Positions 8,417-16,542 of a stretch of 64,000 nucleotides of DNA are shown here, one piece after another. A program made the translations under genes and the position numbers. The stretch comes from CALAED01 sp036378315 (GTDB lineage: Bacteria; Actinomycetota; Actinomycetes; Streptosporangiales; Streptosporangiaceae). The stretch covers positions 30,359 to 94,358 of the forward strand of contig DASUWU010000180.1 of NCBI GenBank assembly GCA_036378315.1, given 5' to 3'. The notes beneath the pieces were generated by a model. It had not been told where the DNA came from. It was given only the letters and a program-made list of their open reading frames with translations, and did not search any database. Position 1 is the first letter of the stretch. Each line of letters starts with the position of its first letter.

Positions 8417-9154
8417 TCACCGATCGAACGGCCCGGTACCGCGATCAAAAGGAACAACCCGCCTCATACTTTCGATTTCGGGCTCGCCCTCGGGCTCGTC
8501 CTCCGGCTCGGCTTCGGCCAGCCGCTCCCTGGACAGCGCCACCGATCGGGCGGCGGCGCCGGCGGAGTCGCCGGCGCCCACCATAAGACCGACGAGCTGA
8601 GCCTCGAAGCACCGATCGGCGGGGTTCGGCTCGATCAGGTACCCGCCGAGCTCGAGGCTCACGAGCCCGTGGATCGCGATCCACATCTGGTGGGCGACCA
8701 GCTCCGGGTCCCCCTGCCTGAACCGGCCGGCCGCCATGCAGCGGGAGGCACAGTCCACCACCGTGGCCAACGTGTACCGCCCGCACTGACGGTCCTCCTC
8801 GGTCAGCGAGAACCCGGCCAGCGTGGAACCACCGAACATGATCGCGTACAGGTGAAGGTTGGCCGCGGCGTTGCGCCGGTACGCCCGGCCCATCAGCGCC
8901 AGGTCGGCGACCGGATCGTCGGTGCGCTCGACCCCGATGAGACTGCGCTGCAGGCGGGCGAAGCCCTCGTGTACGATCTCGCGCACCAGCCCGCTCATGC
9001 CGCCGAAGTGGGTGTAGACGGCCATCGTCGAGCTACCGGCCGCGGCCGCGATGGTGCGGGTGGACAGTGCCTTCGGACCTTCAGTGACGAGCAGCCTGGC
9101 CGCGATGTCGACCAGCGTCGGCCGGATCGCCGGGTCCGATCGCCGAGGGCTCAC
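8417..9154 (-). CDS. TetR/AcrR-family transcriptional regulator
   Basis: The 245-residue protein has an N-terminal TetR DNA-binding domain at about residues 9-55 (LVDIAARLLVTEGPKALSTR then TIAAAAGSSTMAVYTHFGGM, the helix-turn-helix). The all-alpha ligand domain contains an FARLQ..LIG.. segment and a WIAIHGLVSLELGGYL block typical of the WHG-type TetR C-terminal domain. The C-terminus ends in an acidic Glu/Pro-rich tail (EAEPEDEPEGEPEIE). The start at 9154 fits the family. A 16-bp element shared with enediyne-gene promoters lies 33 bp upstream and may be its promoter or operator. Confidence 0.9.
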   Translation of the reverse strand: MSPRRSDPAIRPTLVDIAARLLVTEGPKALSTRTIAAAAGSSTMAVYTHFGGMSGLVREIVHEGFARLQRSLIGVERTDDPVADLALMGRAYRRNAAANLHLYAIMFGGSTLAGFSLTEEDRQCGRYTLATVVDCASRCMAAGRFRQGDPELVAHQMWIAIHGLVSLELGGYLIEPNPADRCFEAQLVGLMVGAGDSAGAAARSVALSRERLAEAEPEDEPEGEPEIESMRRVVPFDRGTGPFDR

Positions 9155-9187
9155 CTACCACATCGTCACATTTCCCCGCATATGGGA

Positions 9188-9203
9188 CATCTCCCGCCGT
9201 GCG
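9188..9203 (-). promoter_or_regulatory. Shared 16-bp element upstream of the TetR gene
   Basis: Reading leftwards the sequence is CGCACGGCGGGAGATG. It differs at one position from the element upstream of the membrane acyltransferase gene (59197-59212) and matches the pattern CGCA-N3-CGG-R-AGATG found upstream of four other genes. It faces the TetR gene and ends 33 bp before its start codon. Confidence 0.5.
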
Positions 9204-9223
9204 ACGTTCGCAGTCAGGCCCGC

Positions 9224-10957
9224 CTAGGCCGCCGACTCCGCGGCGACGCGCCGGGCGGCGCGGGCCGCGGCCGAGCGCACAGCGGCCTCCGCCGCCACCA
9301 CCACGTCGCGGTCGAGCCCGACTCCCCAGGTCGGCTCGGGCGCCCCTGGCACCCGGCATTCGGCGTAGACCGCGAAGGTGTCCGCCGCCCATTCGGCGAC
9401 CGCGGTTCCCGGCGTGGCCGGCTCCCCGTCGGACCCGTCCGTGGACACGACGCGCGCGTCGACGTTTCGCGCCAGCAGCGCCGCCTCGATCTTCGCGGCC
9501 CGGTCCGCCGCGGCCCGGTCGCTGTCCGTACGCGTACGGCGATCCACGAACAGCGAAGCCGAAACGATGAGCGTGGCGACTTCCTCCGGCCATTCCGCCG
9601 GCCGCTCCCCCGGCTGTTCGTCCCTGAGGTACTCCCCCGCGAAGATGCGCCACATCAACGCCGGCCTGACCTCACCGCCGAGCGCCTCCGAGTGCACCTG
9701 TACCACCTTCGCGAAATCCGCCTTCAGCCCGTACGGCAGGGTGAGCCCGTGCCAGGTGCGCATCACGTACGCCACGCCGCCCTTGCCCGACTGACTGTTC
9801 ACCCGGACGATCGCCTCGTACGTGCGGCCGATGTCGCGGGGGTCGATCGGCAGGTACGGCACCTCCCACCGCTCGGCGGACGGGGACATACCGGATCGCG
9901 CGGCCGTCCTGGCGAGCGACTCGAACCCCTTATTGATCGCGTCTTGGTGCGATCCGGCGAACGCCGTGTAGACGAGATCGCCTCCGTACGGGTGGCGCGG
10001 ATGCACAGGGATCTTGGTGCAGAACTCGACCGTGCTCCGGATCTTGTTCAGGTCGGAGAAGTCGATCTCCGGGTCGATGCCCTGGCTGAACAGGTTCATG
10101 CCCAGCGTGACCAGGCAGACGTTGCCGGTTCGCTCGCCGTTGCCGAACAGGCAGCCCTCCACCCGGTCCGCGCCGGCCGCCACGGCCAACTCGGCGGTGG
10201 CCACCGCGGTGCCGCGGTCGTTGTGCGGATGCACCGACAGGCAGATGTGCTCGCGCCTGGACAGGTGGCGATGCATCCATTCGATCTGGTCGGCGAACAT
10301 GTGCGGGCCTGAGCGCTCCACCGTGGACGGGAAGTTCAGGACCGACTCCCGGCCCGGCTCCGGCTGCCAGACGTCCATGACCGCCTCGCACACCTCGAGC
10401 GCGAACTCCGGCTCGGTCTCGTTGAAGATCTCCGGCGTGTACTCGTAGCCGAGGTCGCAGTCACCGAGGTGCGCCTCGGCGTACTTGAGCATCCAGCGGG
10501 TGCCCTTGACGGCGAGATCCTTGCACTCCGCCCTGTCGATGCCGAATACCAGCCTGCGGAACAGCGGCGCCGTCGCGTTATAGATGCAGACCGTGGCCCG
10601 GCGTGCCCCCGTCAGGCTCTCGACCGTTCGTTCGATCAGCTCGTCCCGCGCCGGCACGCCGACCGTGATCCGGACGTCGTCCGGGATCCGGTCATCCTCG
10701 ATCAGCAGCCGGACGAAGTCGTAGTCGTCCTGGCTGGCGGCCGGAAAGCCGATCTCGATCTCCTTGTAGCCCATGCCGGTCAGCAGCTCGAACATCATGA
10801 GCTTGTGGCTTGGACTCATCGGTTCGGCCAGCGCCTGGTTGCCGTCCCGCAGGTCGGTGGAAAGCCAACGCGGGGCGCGGGTGACCACCCTGTCCGGCCA
10901 GGTACGGTCCGGAAGATCGATGCGATGGAATGGACTGTAGCGCCGGTAGGAATCCAT
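9224..10957 (-). CDS. leuA: 2-isopropylmalate synthase
   Basis: This 577-residue enzyme condenses acetyl-CoA with 2-ketoisovalerate, the first step of leucine synthesis. The DRE-TIM barrel has the LeuA type 2 marks STDLRDGNQALAEPMS near residue 35, the metal ligands in LSVHPHNDRGTAVATAEL, and GCLFGNGERTGNVCLV. The C-terminal LeuA dimer/regulatory domain is present from about residue 430 on (VNSQSGKGGVAYVM). The ATG at 10957 follows GGAGGGGACG. It lies directly downstream of a SARP regulator on the same strand, 44 bp away, an unusual place for a housekeeping leuA. It may be a second copy serving a pathway that needs a branched-chain or homologated acid, but the sequence does not show special active-site changes. 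Confidence 0.93.
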   Translation of the reverse strand: MDSYRRYSPFHRIDLPDRTWPDRVVTRAPRWLSTDLRDGNQALAEPMSPSHKLMMFELLTGMGYKEIEIGFPAASQDDYDFVRLLIEDDRIPDDVRITVGVPARDELIERTVESLTGARRATVCIYNATAPLFRRLVFGIDRAECKDLAVKGTRWMLKYAEAHLGDCDLGYEYTPEIFNETEPEFALEVCEAVMDVWQPEPGRESVLNFPSTVERSGPHMFADQIEWMHRHLSRREHICLSVHPHNDRGTAVATAELAVAAGADRVEGCLFGNGERTGNVCLVTLGMNLFSQGIDPEIDFSDLNKIRSTVEFCTKIPVHPRHPYGGDLVYTAFAGSHQDAINKGFESLARTAARSGMSPSAERWEVPYLPIDPRDIGRTYEAIVRVNSQSGKGGVAYVMRTWHGLTLPYGLKADFAKVVQVHSEALGGEVRPALMWRIFAGEYLRDEQPGERPAEWPEEVATLIVSASLFVDRRTRTDSDRAAADRAAKIEAALLARNVDARVVSTDGSDGEPATPGTAVAEWAADTFAVYAECRVPGAPEPTWGVGLDRDVVVAAEAAVRSAAARAARRVAAESAA

Positions 10958-11001
10958 GTTCGTCCCCTCCTTACGCCCGGATCGCCCCTCCGGCGATCCG
11001 G

Positions 11002-11811
11002 TTACGAGCCGGCAGCTCGCAACTGTGGAACCCCGCGCTGGTCGTCCATCGGGAAGTAGCCCACCCTCAGCACCTCCTGATGGAGGCGCTGAAGCGTCGG
11101 CGCGGGTTCCAGCCCCAGCTCCTCGTTCAAGGTGCAGCGAAGGTTGTGGTACGCCTGGAGCGCCTCGTGCCGCCGGCCGGCCCGGCTCAACGCGCAGATC
11201 AGCTGCTCGCTGAACCATTCGTTGAGCGGGTGCGCCGCCACGAGGCACCTCAACTCGCCGATCAGCTCACGATGCAGCCCGACCTGCAGGTCGGCGCGGA
11301 TCCGGAGTTCGAGGACGTGCAGGCGTTGCTCTTCGAGCGGGATGATGCGGTCGCGCAGGACACGGCCCTGGGGTACGCCGGCGAGCGCGGGGCCTGTCCA
11401 CAGGTCGAGCGCCCGGCGCAGCACCGTGCGCGCCTCGTCGTGGCGGCCCTGGTCGAGCTGCGCGCGGCCGTGCGCGGCGAGCCGCCTGAAGACGTTCGCG
11501 TCGACCTGTTCGGGGTCCAGCCGCAGCACGTAGCCCGCGGTCTCGGTGACCAGGAGCTCCGAGCCGGGCTCGTCGAGCCCCTCCTGAGCGAAGATCTTGC
11601 GGAGTTGGTAGATGTACGTCTGGACGGTGGAGACCGCGCTCTTGGGCGGCCGGTGGTCCCAGAGCTCGTCGATCAGGAGCTCGAGGTGGACGAGCCGGCC
11701 CGCCGACAGCGCGAGGAGGGCAAGCAGTTGCCGCAGCTTCGGCGCGGTGATCGCACAGGTGCGGTCGCCGCGGCGGACCTCGAACCCGCCGAGAACCCTG
11801 AACTCGGTCAT
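11002..11811 (-). CDS. SARP-family transcriptional activator (AfsR/DnrI/RedD type)
   Basis: The 269-residue protein is a small Streptomyces antibiotic regulatory protein, the class of pathway activators found almost only in actinomycetes. An OmpR-like winged helix occupies about residues 1-95 (MTEFRVLGGFEVRRGDR, then PKLRQLLALLALSAGRLV and VSTVQTYIYQLRKIF), followed by the bacterial transcriptional activation domain to about residue 250 (EARTVLRRALDLWTGPALAG, ELIGELRCLVAAHPLNEWF). There is no ATPase or TPR extension. Start chosen at the ATG of the MTEFRVLGG sequence; a longer frame extends upstream without support. It may control leuA and genes to its left, or the cluster. Confidence 0.93.
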   Translation of the reverse strand: MTEFRVLGGFEVRRGDRTCAITAPKLRQLLALLALSAGRLVHLELLIDELWDHRPPKSAVSTVQTYIYQLRKIFAQEGLDEPGSELLVTETAGYVLRLDPEQVDANVFRRLAAHGRAQLDQGRHDEARTVLRRALDLWTGPALAGVPQGRVLRDRIIPLEEQRLHVLELRIRADLQVGLHRELIGELRCLVAAHPLNEWFSEQLICALSRAGRRHEALQAYHNLRCTLNEELGLEPAPTLQRLHQEVLRVGYFPMDDQRGVPQLRAAGS

Positions 11812-12455
11812 GTTTCTTATCACCTCGCGACAGGACACGGTTATTCGCCGTAGTCGTGAGATTTCCTGAATCGACTTGCCCGTGCCCCATTGCCCCCGAG
11901 CACGACCGAAGCTAGTCACGTTTTGCCCGGTTCGGCAAGGCTTGTCCGGCCAAAGTCACCTGCGCTGATCTCTAGGATTCAGCGGGGATATCGAAAGTTG
12001 TAGTCCCTCTACAACTTTGGCGGGATCGCGTATTCGCGGGCCGGAAACCGGCTCCCGCGCGGCCATTAACCCAGTTTAACCACCAGGGCGGCCGATGTGT
12101 CCGGCAGACCTCCGGATCGCCCTCCCAGCTCGGCGGACGCCGCCGCATCACACCTGCCAGCCTACCGCAAGACCCTGTCCGGAAGCGGCCCAGCCCGGTC
12201 GTGATGTGCTTACCTGCTCTTGCCAGAAGCGACCAATCGAGGTCACAATCGGCTCGACCGGCTGCGGCGAAGTTGCACTATAATCATGCTCTTTGTCTCG
12301 GCGCCGCGAGGCTCGTGCGACACACCTGCGATTAACGTGATGGACCAGAAAAGTATCGGAAGAAGCATCTCCGGAATACTCCGATGCGATATCCGAGTGC
12401 CACGTTTAAACCAACCTCTTTCTTGTAGGTCGGCAGGTGAGTCACAATTTCGCAC
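11812..12455. promoter_or_regulatory. Divergent intergenic region, SARP and UbiA genes
   Basis: About 640 bp lies between the SARP gene (leftward) and the prenyltransferase gene (rightward). It holds a perfect 10-bp inverted repeat (annotated separately) and a perfect TATAAT at 12279-12284 reading rightwards, without a good -35 match. The stretch 12095-12283 is open but has no ribosome site or recognisable product. Confidence 0.4.
11994..12018. promoter_or_regulatory. Perfect 10-bp inverted repeat (AAAGTTGTAG, 5-nt spacer)
   Basis: AAAGTTGTAG at 11994-12003 and its exact complement at 12009-12018 flank the spacer TCCCT. The arms are AT-rich against the GC-rich background, as expected for an operator, and lie about 180 bp upstream of the SARP start. 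It could bind a dimeric regulator controlling SARP, the prenyltransferase or both; a transcript hairpin is the alternative. Confidence 0.45.
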
Positions 12456-13493
12456 GTGGCGAATATAGAAGTAGGTCTGCGCCGACCCCGTTCCGGTGTC
12501 GGTCCCGCGACAAGCGCGCTTAGCCGCGCGCCAGCCGCCGGCGTCGATGCCGGCCGAGGAACGGCTACCGCGCGTAGCCTGCTCACCGTCTGCCGGCTGT
12601 GCCTCGTCGAGGCCCGGCCCAGCGTGATGCTCATCTTCTTCCTGCGGTTCGTGGCCGGCGCCGCGATGTCCGCGCAGGGTGGCCAGGCGCAGGTCTTCGA
12701 CCAGGCGCGGCTGGCCCGCACCGGCGCCGGCGCGGTCGTCTGCGTGCTCGCGGTGTTCGCCGCCTATGTGTTCAACGGTGTCATGGACGTGCACGAGGAC
12801 CGGGTGAACGGCTCCCGCCGGCCGATCGCGAGCGGCGCGCTTTCCCGTACGGTCGCGGCCTGGGTCGCCGCGGGCGCGGCGGTCGCCTCCGTCGCCGGCG
12901 CCGCCGCCCTGGGCAGGGCCATCACCGGCGCCGTGGTCCTGCTGCTCGCCTTCGGCTTCTTCTACTCCGGGCCACCCGCCTACCTCAAGCGCCAGCCCCT
13001 GACCTCGGCGCTCACCGGGATATCACTGGTGCTCTTGACGTACTACGCGGGGCTCGCCGCGTCCGGGGGCGCGCACTGGGCCCGGCCCGGGGTGCAGCTG
13101 GCGGCGTTCGCCGGCGGCGCGATCCTGTGGGTGGGGCTCGTGGGCTCGCCCACCAAGGACCTGTCCGACGTGGCGGGCGACGTGGCGGCCGGCAGGCGGA
13201 CCATCCCGGCCGTCTACGGGGAGCACACCGCAAAGCGCCTGGTGGCGGCGGTCGCGCTCGCTCTGGCCATGGCGTTCTGCGCGGTCGCGGCACGCGTCGC
13301 GCCGATGCTGCTCTGGCCGGGCGCGGGCATGCTCATCGGTGCGGGCGCGATGGCGGTAGTGTGCGTAAGTGGTTTCTCCGTAGGAGTTCGGGCCCGCCGG
13401 CGGCTACCGTACCGGGTGTTCATGACGACGCAGTACCTGATGCATATAGCCGCACTTCTCGGGCTGACCGCTCACTTCTTGTTGTCCAGTTGA
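12456..13493 (+). CDS. UbiA-family membrane prenyltransferase
   Basis: The protein (up to 345 residues) is an integral membrane prenyltransferase of the UbiA superfamily, transferring an isoprenoid chain to an aromatic or polar acceptor. The first Asp-rich motif is NGVMDVHEDRVNG near residue 106, and the second is KDLSDVAGDVAAGRRTIP near residue 233, which matches the family pattern for Mg-diphosphate binding. Seven to nine hydrophobic helices are seen between about residue 50 and the C-terminus. The GTG at 12456 has no clear ribosome site; a later start near residue 40 is possible because the N-terminal 40 residues are not membrane-like. The acceptor is unknown; no prenyl synthase is nearby. 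Confidence 0.85.
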   Translation: MANIEVGLRRPRSGVGPATSALSRAPAAGVDAGRGTATARSLLTVCRLCLVEARPSVMLIFFLRFVAGAAMSAQGGQAQVFDQARLARTGAGAVVCVLAVFAAYVFNGVMDVHEDRVNGSRRPIASGALSRTVAAWVAAGAAVASVAGAAALGRAITGAVVLLLAFGFFYSGPPAYLKRQPLTSALTGISLVLLTYYAGLAASGGAHWARPGVQLAAFAGGAILWVGLVGSPTKDLSDVAGDVAAGRRTIPAVYGEHTAKRLVAAVALALAMAFCAVAARVAPMLLWPGAGMLIGAGAMAVVCVSGFSVGVRARRRLPYRVFMTTQYLMHIAALLGLTAHFLLSS

Positions 13494-13565
13494 CCATCCT
13501 TCGTCAGGATGGCGGATAACCGGGTGCCCACGGACCATGGGAGGCTCGTAGCCGGGGGAAGGGCC

Positions 13566-14684
13566 ATGACTGACGACTTCCGCGAGACCTCGGACGCCAT
13601 ACGGTATGACTTCGCAGCGCAGATCGAGGCGGACCGCCCGAAGATTCTGGCCGACTACGTCCAAGCGCTGGACGCGGTGGGGAGCTCGGTCGTCCGTGAC
13701 CCGGTGGCACGCCAACAAACGGTTGCGCACGCCAACCAGTCCCTCAGCGACATCGTGGCGAGTGTACGCGCGGGCAAAGTCCAGATTGACGAGAATTCCA
13801 CGTTGCTCGCCTGGGAGATCGGGGAGACCCGGGCCGCGAACGCCATCCCGACGCAGGAATCCTGGCGGGCGGCGATGGTGTTCGTCGAGACGGTCGTCGG
13901 CTCGGTCATGCGCCATGTGAACGACGAGTCGCTGGACGTGTTCGGAATCGTCCTGCTGACCCTCAACCAAAGCACCACGTTGCGAATTCGAGAGGCCACC
14001 GGGGCCTATACCAGCTATCTCCTCAACCGGATCCACGAGGCCCACGTCGCCGAGCGGCGGCGGATCGCCCGCGAGCTGCACGACCGGGTGGGAAACGGCC
14101 TGAGCGTCGCGCACCGCCAGCTCGAGCTCTTCCAGGACTTCCACGACAAGGTGCCGGTCGAGGGCATGACCCGGGCCGAGCGCGCGCACCAGGCGGTCAT
14201 GGAGTCGATGGAAAGCCTGCGCGGGGTGATCTCCGACCTGCGGCTCGAGGTGCCGCTCAAGAGCCTTGAGAAGGCGCTGGCGAGCTACGTCGAGTCGGTC
14301 CCAGCCGACGACGTGACGCTCCGGTTGCGGGTGAACGGCGACGAGACCTGGGTTCCGGCCACGGTCCGCGACGAGTCGTTCCTCGTCATCAGGGAGGCGA
14401 TCAGGAACGCGCTCACCCACGGCGATCCCGGCATGGTGCTCATCAGCGTGGACATCGCGCCGCACGAGCTGCGCGCGATCATCGAAGACACCGGCCGCGG
14501 CTTCGACCAGGCCGAGGCCATGGCGGGCGGCGCCACGGGCCTGTCGTCGATGCGGGAGCGGGCGGCGCTGCTCGGCGGCACCCTGTCGGTGCTGTCCCAC
14601 CCGAGTCAGGGCACGCAGGTCGAGCTCGTCGTACCGCTGCCCGAGCAGAGAGAGGACGCCACCCGTTCCGCCGGCGCGCCCTGA
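13566..14684 (+). CDS. NarL-type sensor histidine kinase, cytosolic (copy 1)
   Basis: The 372-residue protein has an N-terminal helical sensor region of about 150 residues, then a HisKA_3 dimerisation domain with the H-box ERRRIARELHDRVGNGLSV (His172) and a C-terminal HATPase_c domain (REAIRNALTHGDPG N-box, IIEDTGRGFD G1 box, GLSSMRERAALLGG). No membrane segment is present, so it probably senses a cytoplasmic signal or works with another protein. The ATG at 13566 follows GGGGGAAGGG. It is a clear paralogue of the kinase at 18147 but has no response regulator beside it. Confidence 0.92.
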   Translation: MTDDFRETSDAIRYDFAAQIEADRPKILADYVQALDAVGSSVVRDPVARQQTVAHANQSLSDIVASVRAGKVQIDENSTLLAWEIGETRAANAIPTQESWRAAMVFVETVVGSVMRHVNDESLDVFGIVLLTLNQSTTLRIREATGAYTSYLLNRIHEAHVAERRRIARELHDRVGNGLSVAHRQLELFQDFHDKVPVEGMTRAERAHQAVMESMESLRGVISDLRLEVPLKSLEKALASYVESVPADDVTLRLRVNGDETWVPATVRDESFLVIREAIRNALTHGDPGMVLISVDIAPHELRAIIEDTGRGFDQAEAMAGGATGLSSMRERAALLGGTLSVLSHPSQGTQVELVVPLPEQREDATRSAGAP

Positions 14685-14711
14685 GCACGGGGCGGCCGTG
14701 CCTTCCGCCGG

Positions 14712-15575
14712 TCAGGCCGGGCGGCGACCCCAGGTCCTGACGTACGCCCACATGGTGTCCCTGAAGTTCGGATCGTTCACGAGCGCGGCCGCCTCGGCGT
14801 AGACCGCCTCGCTGACCAGCCCCCGTTCGATCAGGAACGGCTTGACCTGGGCGAAGGAGAACCGCCAGAACTCGTCCGTCATCCCGCCGCCGCCGAGGAT
14901 GTCCAGGGTCACCGACATGCCCAGCTCGACCAGCCCGGCCTCGGCGAAGACGACCGGCATCCGGCGCGCCCAGCGCGGATCGGAGCCCTGGGCGACGAAG
15001 AGCTGCTCGGCGGCCTGCCACATCAGCTTCACGGCCGGGTACGGGGAGGAGTCGACGGGGAACATGTCGGCCTCGCCGACCGCCAGCCAGCCTCCCGGCT
15101 TGAGCCAGCGCACCACCTTCCTGAGGATCTCGTCCCGCTCCGCGAGATGCTGGAACAGCGCCCGCGCGTGCACGAGGTCGAACGACTCCGGCGGGAAGTC
15201 GTCCTGTTCCACGTCATGGGCCACCACCTCCAGGTGGGGGAACCAGGACGGGTCGAGATGGCGCGGGTCGATGTCGGTGGCGACCACGCGGCCGGCCGGG
15301 CATCGCTCGGCGAGCCAGCGCGCGATCGATCCGGCGCCGGCTCCGATCTCGAGGCAGTGCCAGGTCGGCTGGATCGAAAGGCCGTCGAGGACCTTGATCT
15401 CCTCCGGATCGAGCATCCGCTCCATGAGTTGCAGCCGGGCGAGCTCCGTCGGCAGCTCGTGGCTGAAAATGCCGCTTGCGTATCGGTCGGCCTGGGTCCG
15501 GTCGTCCGGATCCGGGCCCTCCGCCGAGGCCTGCCGCTCGGCGTGGGCGCTCTCGGCGCCGGGCTGAGAAGTCAT
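14712..15575 (-). CDS. Class I SAM-dependent methyltransferase
   Basis: This 287-residue protein has a standard Rossmann methyltransferase core: motif I HCLEIGAGAGSIARWLAE, acidic motif II VVATDIDPRHLD, then VVAHDVEQDDFP and the LKPGGWLAVGEADMF post-motif. It resembles general UbiE/methyltransferase-25 type enzymes of actinomycete secondary metabolism, which do not predict a substrate. The N-terminus has about 45 residues of polar sequence before the domain. Its gene converges with the kinase gene, 27 bp apart, and diverges from the hydrolase gene at 15723. The ATG at 15575 follows a GGGGGG run. Confidence 0.86.
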   Translation of the reverse strand: MTSQPGAESAHAERQASAEGPDPDDRTQADRYASGIFSHELPTELARLQLMERMLDPEEIKVLDGLSIQPTWHCLEIGAGAGSIARWLAERCPAGRVVATDIDPRHLDPSWFPHLEVVAHDVEQDDFPPESFDLVHARALFQHLAERDEILRKVVRWLKPGGWLAVGEADMFPVDSSPYPAVKLMWQAAEQLFVAQGSDPRWARRMPVVFAEAGLVELGMSVTLDILGGGGMTDEFWRFSFAQVKPFLIERGLVSEAVYAEAAALVNDPNFRDTMWAYVRTWGRRPA

Positions 15576-15722
15576 CGCCCCCCACCCTTGATGACGTCGA
15601 GCTGATTGACACTTCACCGTGGAACCGCTGCACTGTAGCCGATCAGGGAGGGCGGCCGCCGTCAAGGTGCCTTTAGTCCAATTGTGGGCTTCGAGTACGG
15701 CCGGTCGGGGAGGAGAGCGATA

Positions 15723-16532
15723 GTGCCCGAATTGATGACAAATGATGGGGTGCGGCTTTCCTACCGAGATGTCGGAAGCGGCCGGCCGGTGGTGATCGTG
15801 CCAGGCATCTCCCAGCCGGCGTCATTGTTCGCCCATCAGCTGACGGGGCTGTGCGACCGGTATCGCGTGATCGTCTACGACCAGCGCGGGCACGGCGAGT
15901 CGGACAAGCCGGCGTACGGCTACCGCGTCGCACGGCTGGCCAAGGACCTGGACGACCTGCTCGAAGGCCTCGGCCTGGACGACGTCACGCTGGTGGGTTG
16001 GTCGCTGGGCTGCGCCGTCGCCTGGAGCTACTACGACATGTTCGGGCCTAAGCGGCTCGGCCGGCTGGTCCTGGTGGAGGGAAGCGTCTTCTTGTGCCGG
16101 ACCCCGGAGATGTCCGAACGGGACGTCGCCGACACCGGCGCCGCCTGGGACCCCTCCGGGGCGGCCGGCGTCGTCGACGCGCTGCGCCACGACCAGGAGA
16201 ACGTCACCCGGCAGCTGGCGTCCGTGTTCTTCACCGAACCGCGGGACGAGGCCGAGCAGATCATCACGGAGATGCTGAAGACGCCTCCAGCGGCGGTCGC
16301 GGCGCTGATGTTCGACTACGTCTTCACCGACTGGCGCGACGTGATCCCGCGGATCGCCGTCCCGACCCTCATCGTGGGCGGAGGGCGCAGCCACGTCCCA
16401 CTGTCCGTGCAGGAATGGCTGCACCGCACCATTCCCGACTCGCGCCTCGCCGTGCTGAAGGACCGGGCGCACCTGCTGTTCTACGAGGAGCCCGACACCT
16501 TCAACGACCTGGTGGCGACCTTCGCCGGATAG
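15723..16532 (+). CDS. Alpha/beta hydrolase (BpoC/haloperoxidase-like group)
   Basis: The 269-residue protein has the full alpha/beta hydrolase layout: the oxyanion strand VVIVPGISQPASLF, VIVYDQRGHGESDKP, the nucleophile elbow GWSLG with Ser, the Asp-bearing strand PTLIVGGGRSHVP and the C-terminal His in LKDRAHLLFYEEP. All three catalytic residues are present, so it is probably active as an esterase, lactonase or similar. The GTG at 15723 is preceded by GGGGAGGAGAG and gives the family N-terminus. The next gene converges after 10 bp. Substrate unknown. Confidence 0.88.
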   Translation: MPELMTNDGVRLSYRDVGSGRPVVIVPGISQPASLFAHQLTGLCDRYRVIVYDQRGHGESDKPAYGYRVARLAKDLDDLLEGLGLDDVTLVGWSLGCAVAWSYYDMFGPKRLGRLVLVEGSVFLCRTPEMSERDVADTGAAWDPSGAAGVVDALRHDQENVTRQLASVFFTEPRDEAEQIITEMLKTPPAAVAALMFDYVFTDWRDVIPRIAVPTLIVGGGRSHVPLSVQEWLHRTIPDSRLAVLKDRAHLLFYEEPDTFNDLVATFAG

Positions 16533-16542
16533 CCGGGCGTGG

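Noticed and set aside
12095..12283. Short open frame in the SARP-prenyltransferase gap
   Set aside because: Cys/Pro/Arg-rich translation, no ribosome site and no recognisable domain.
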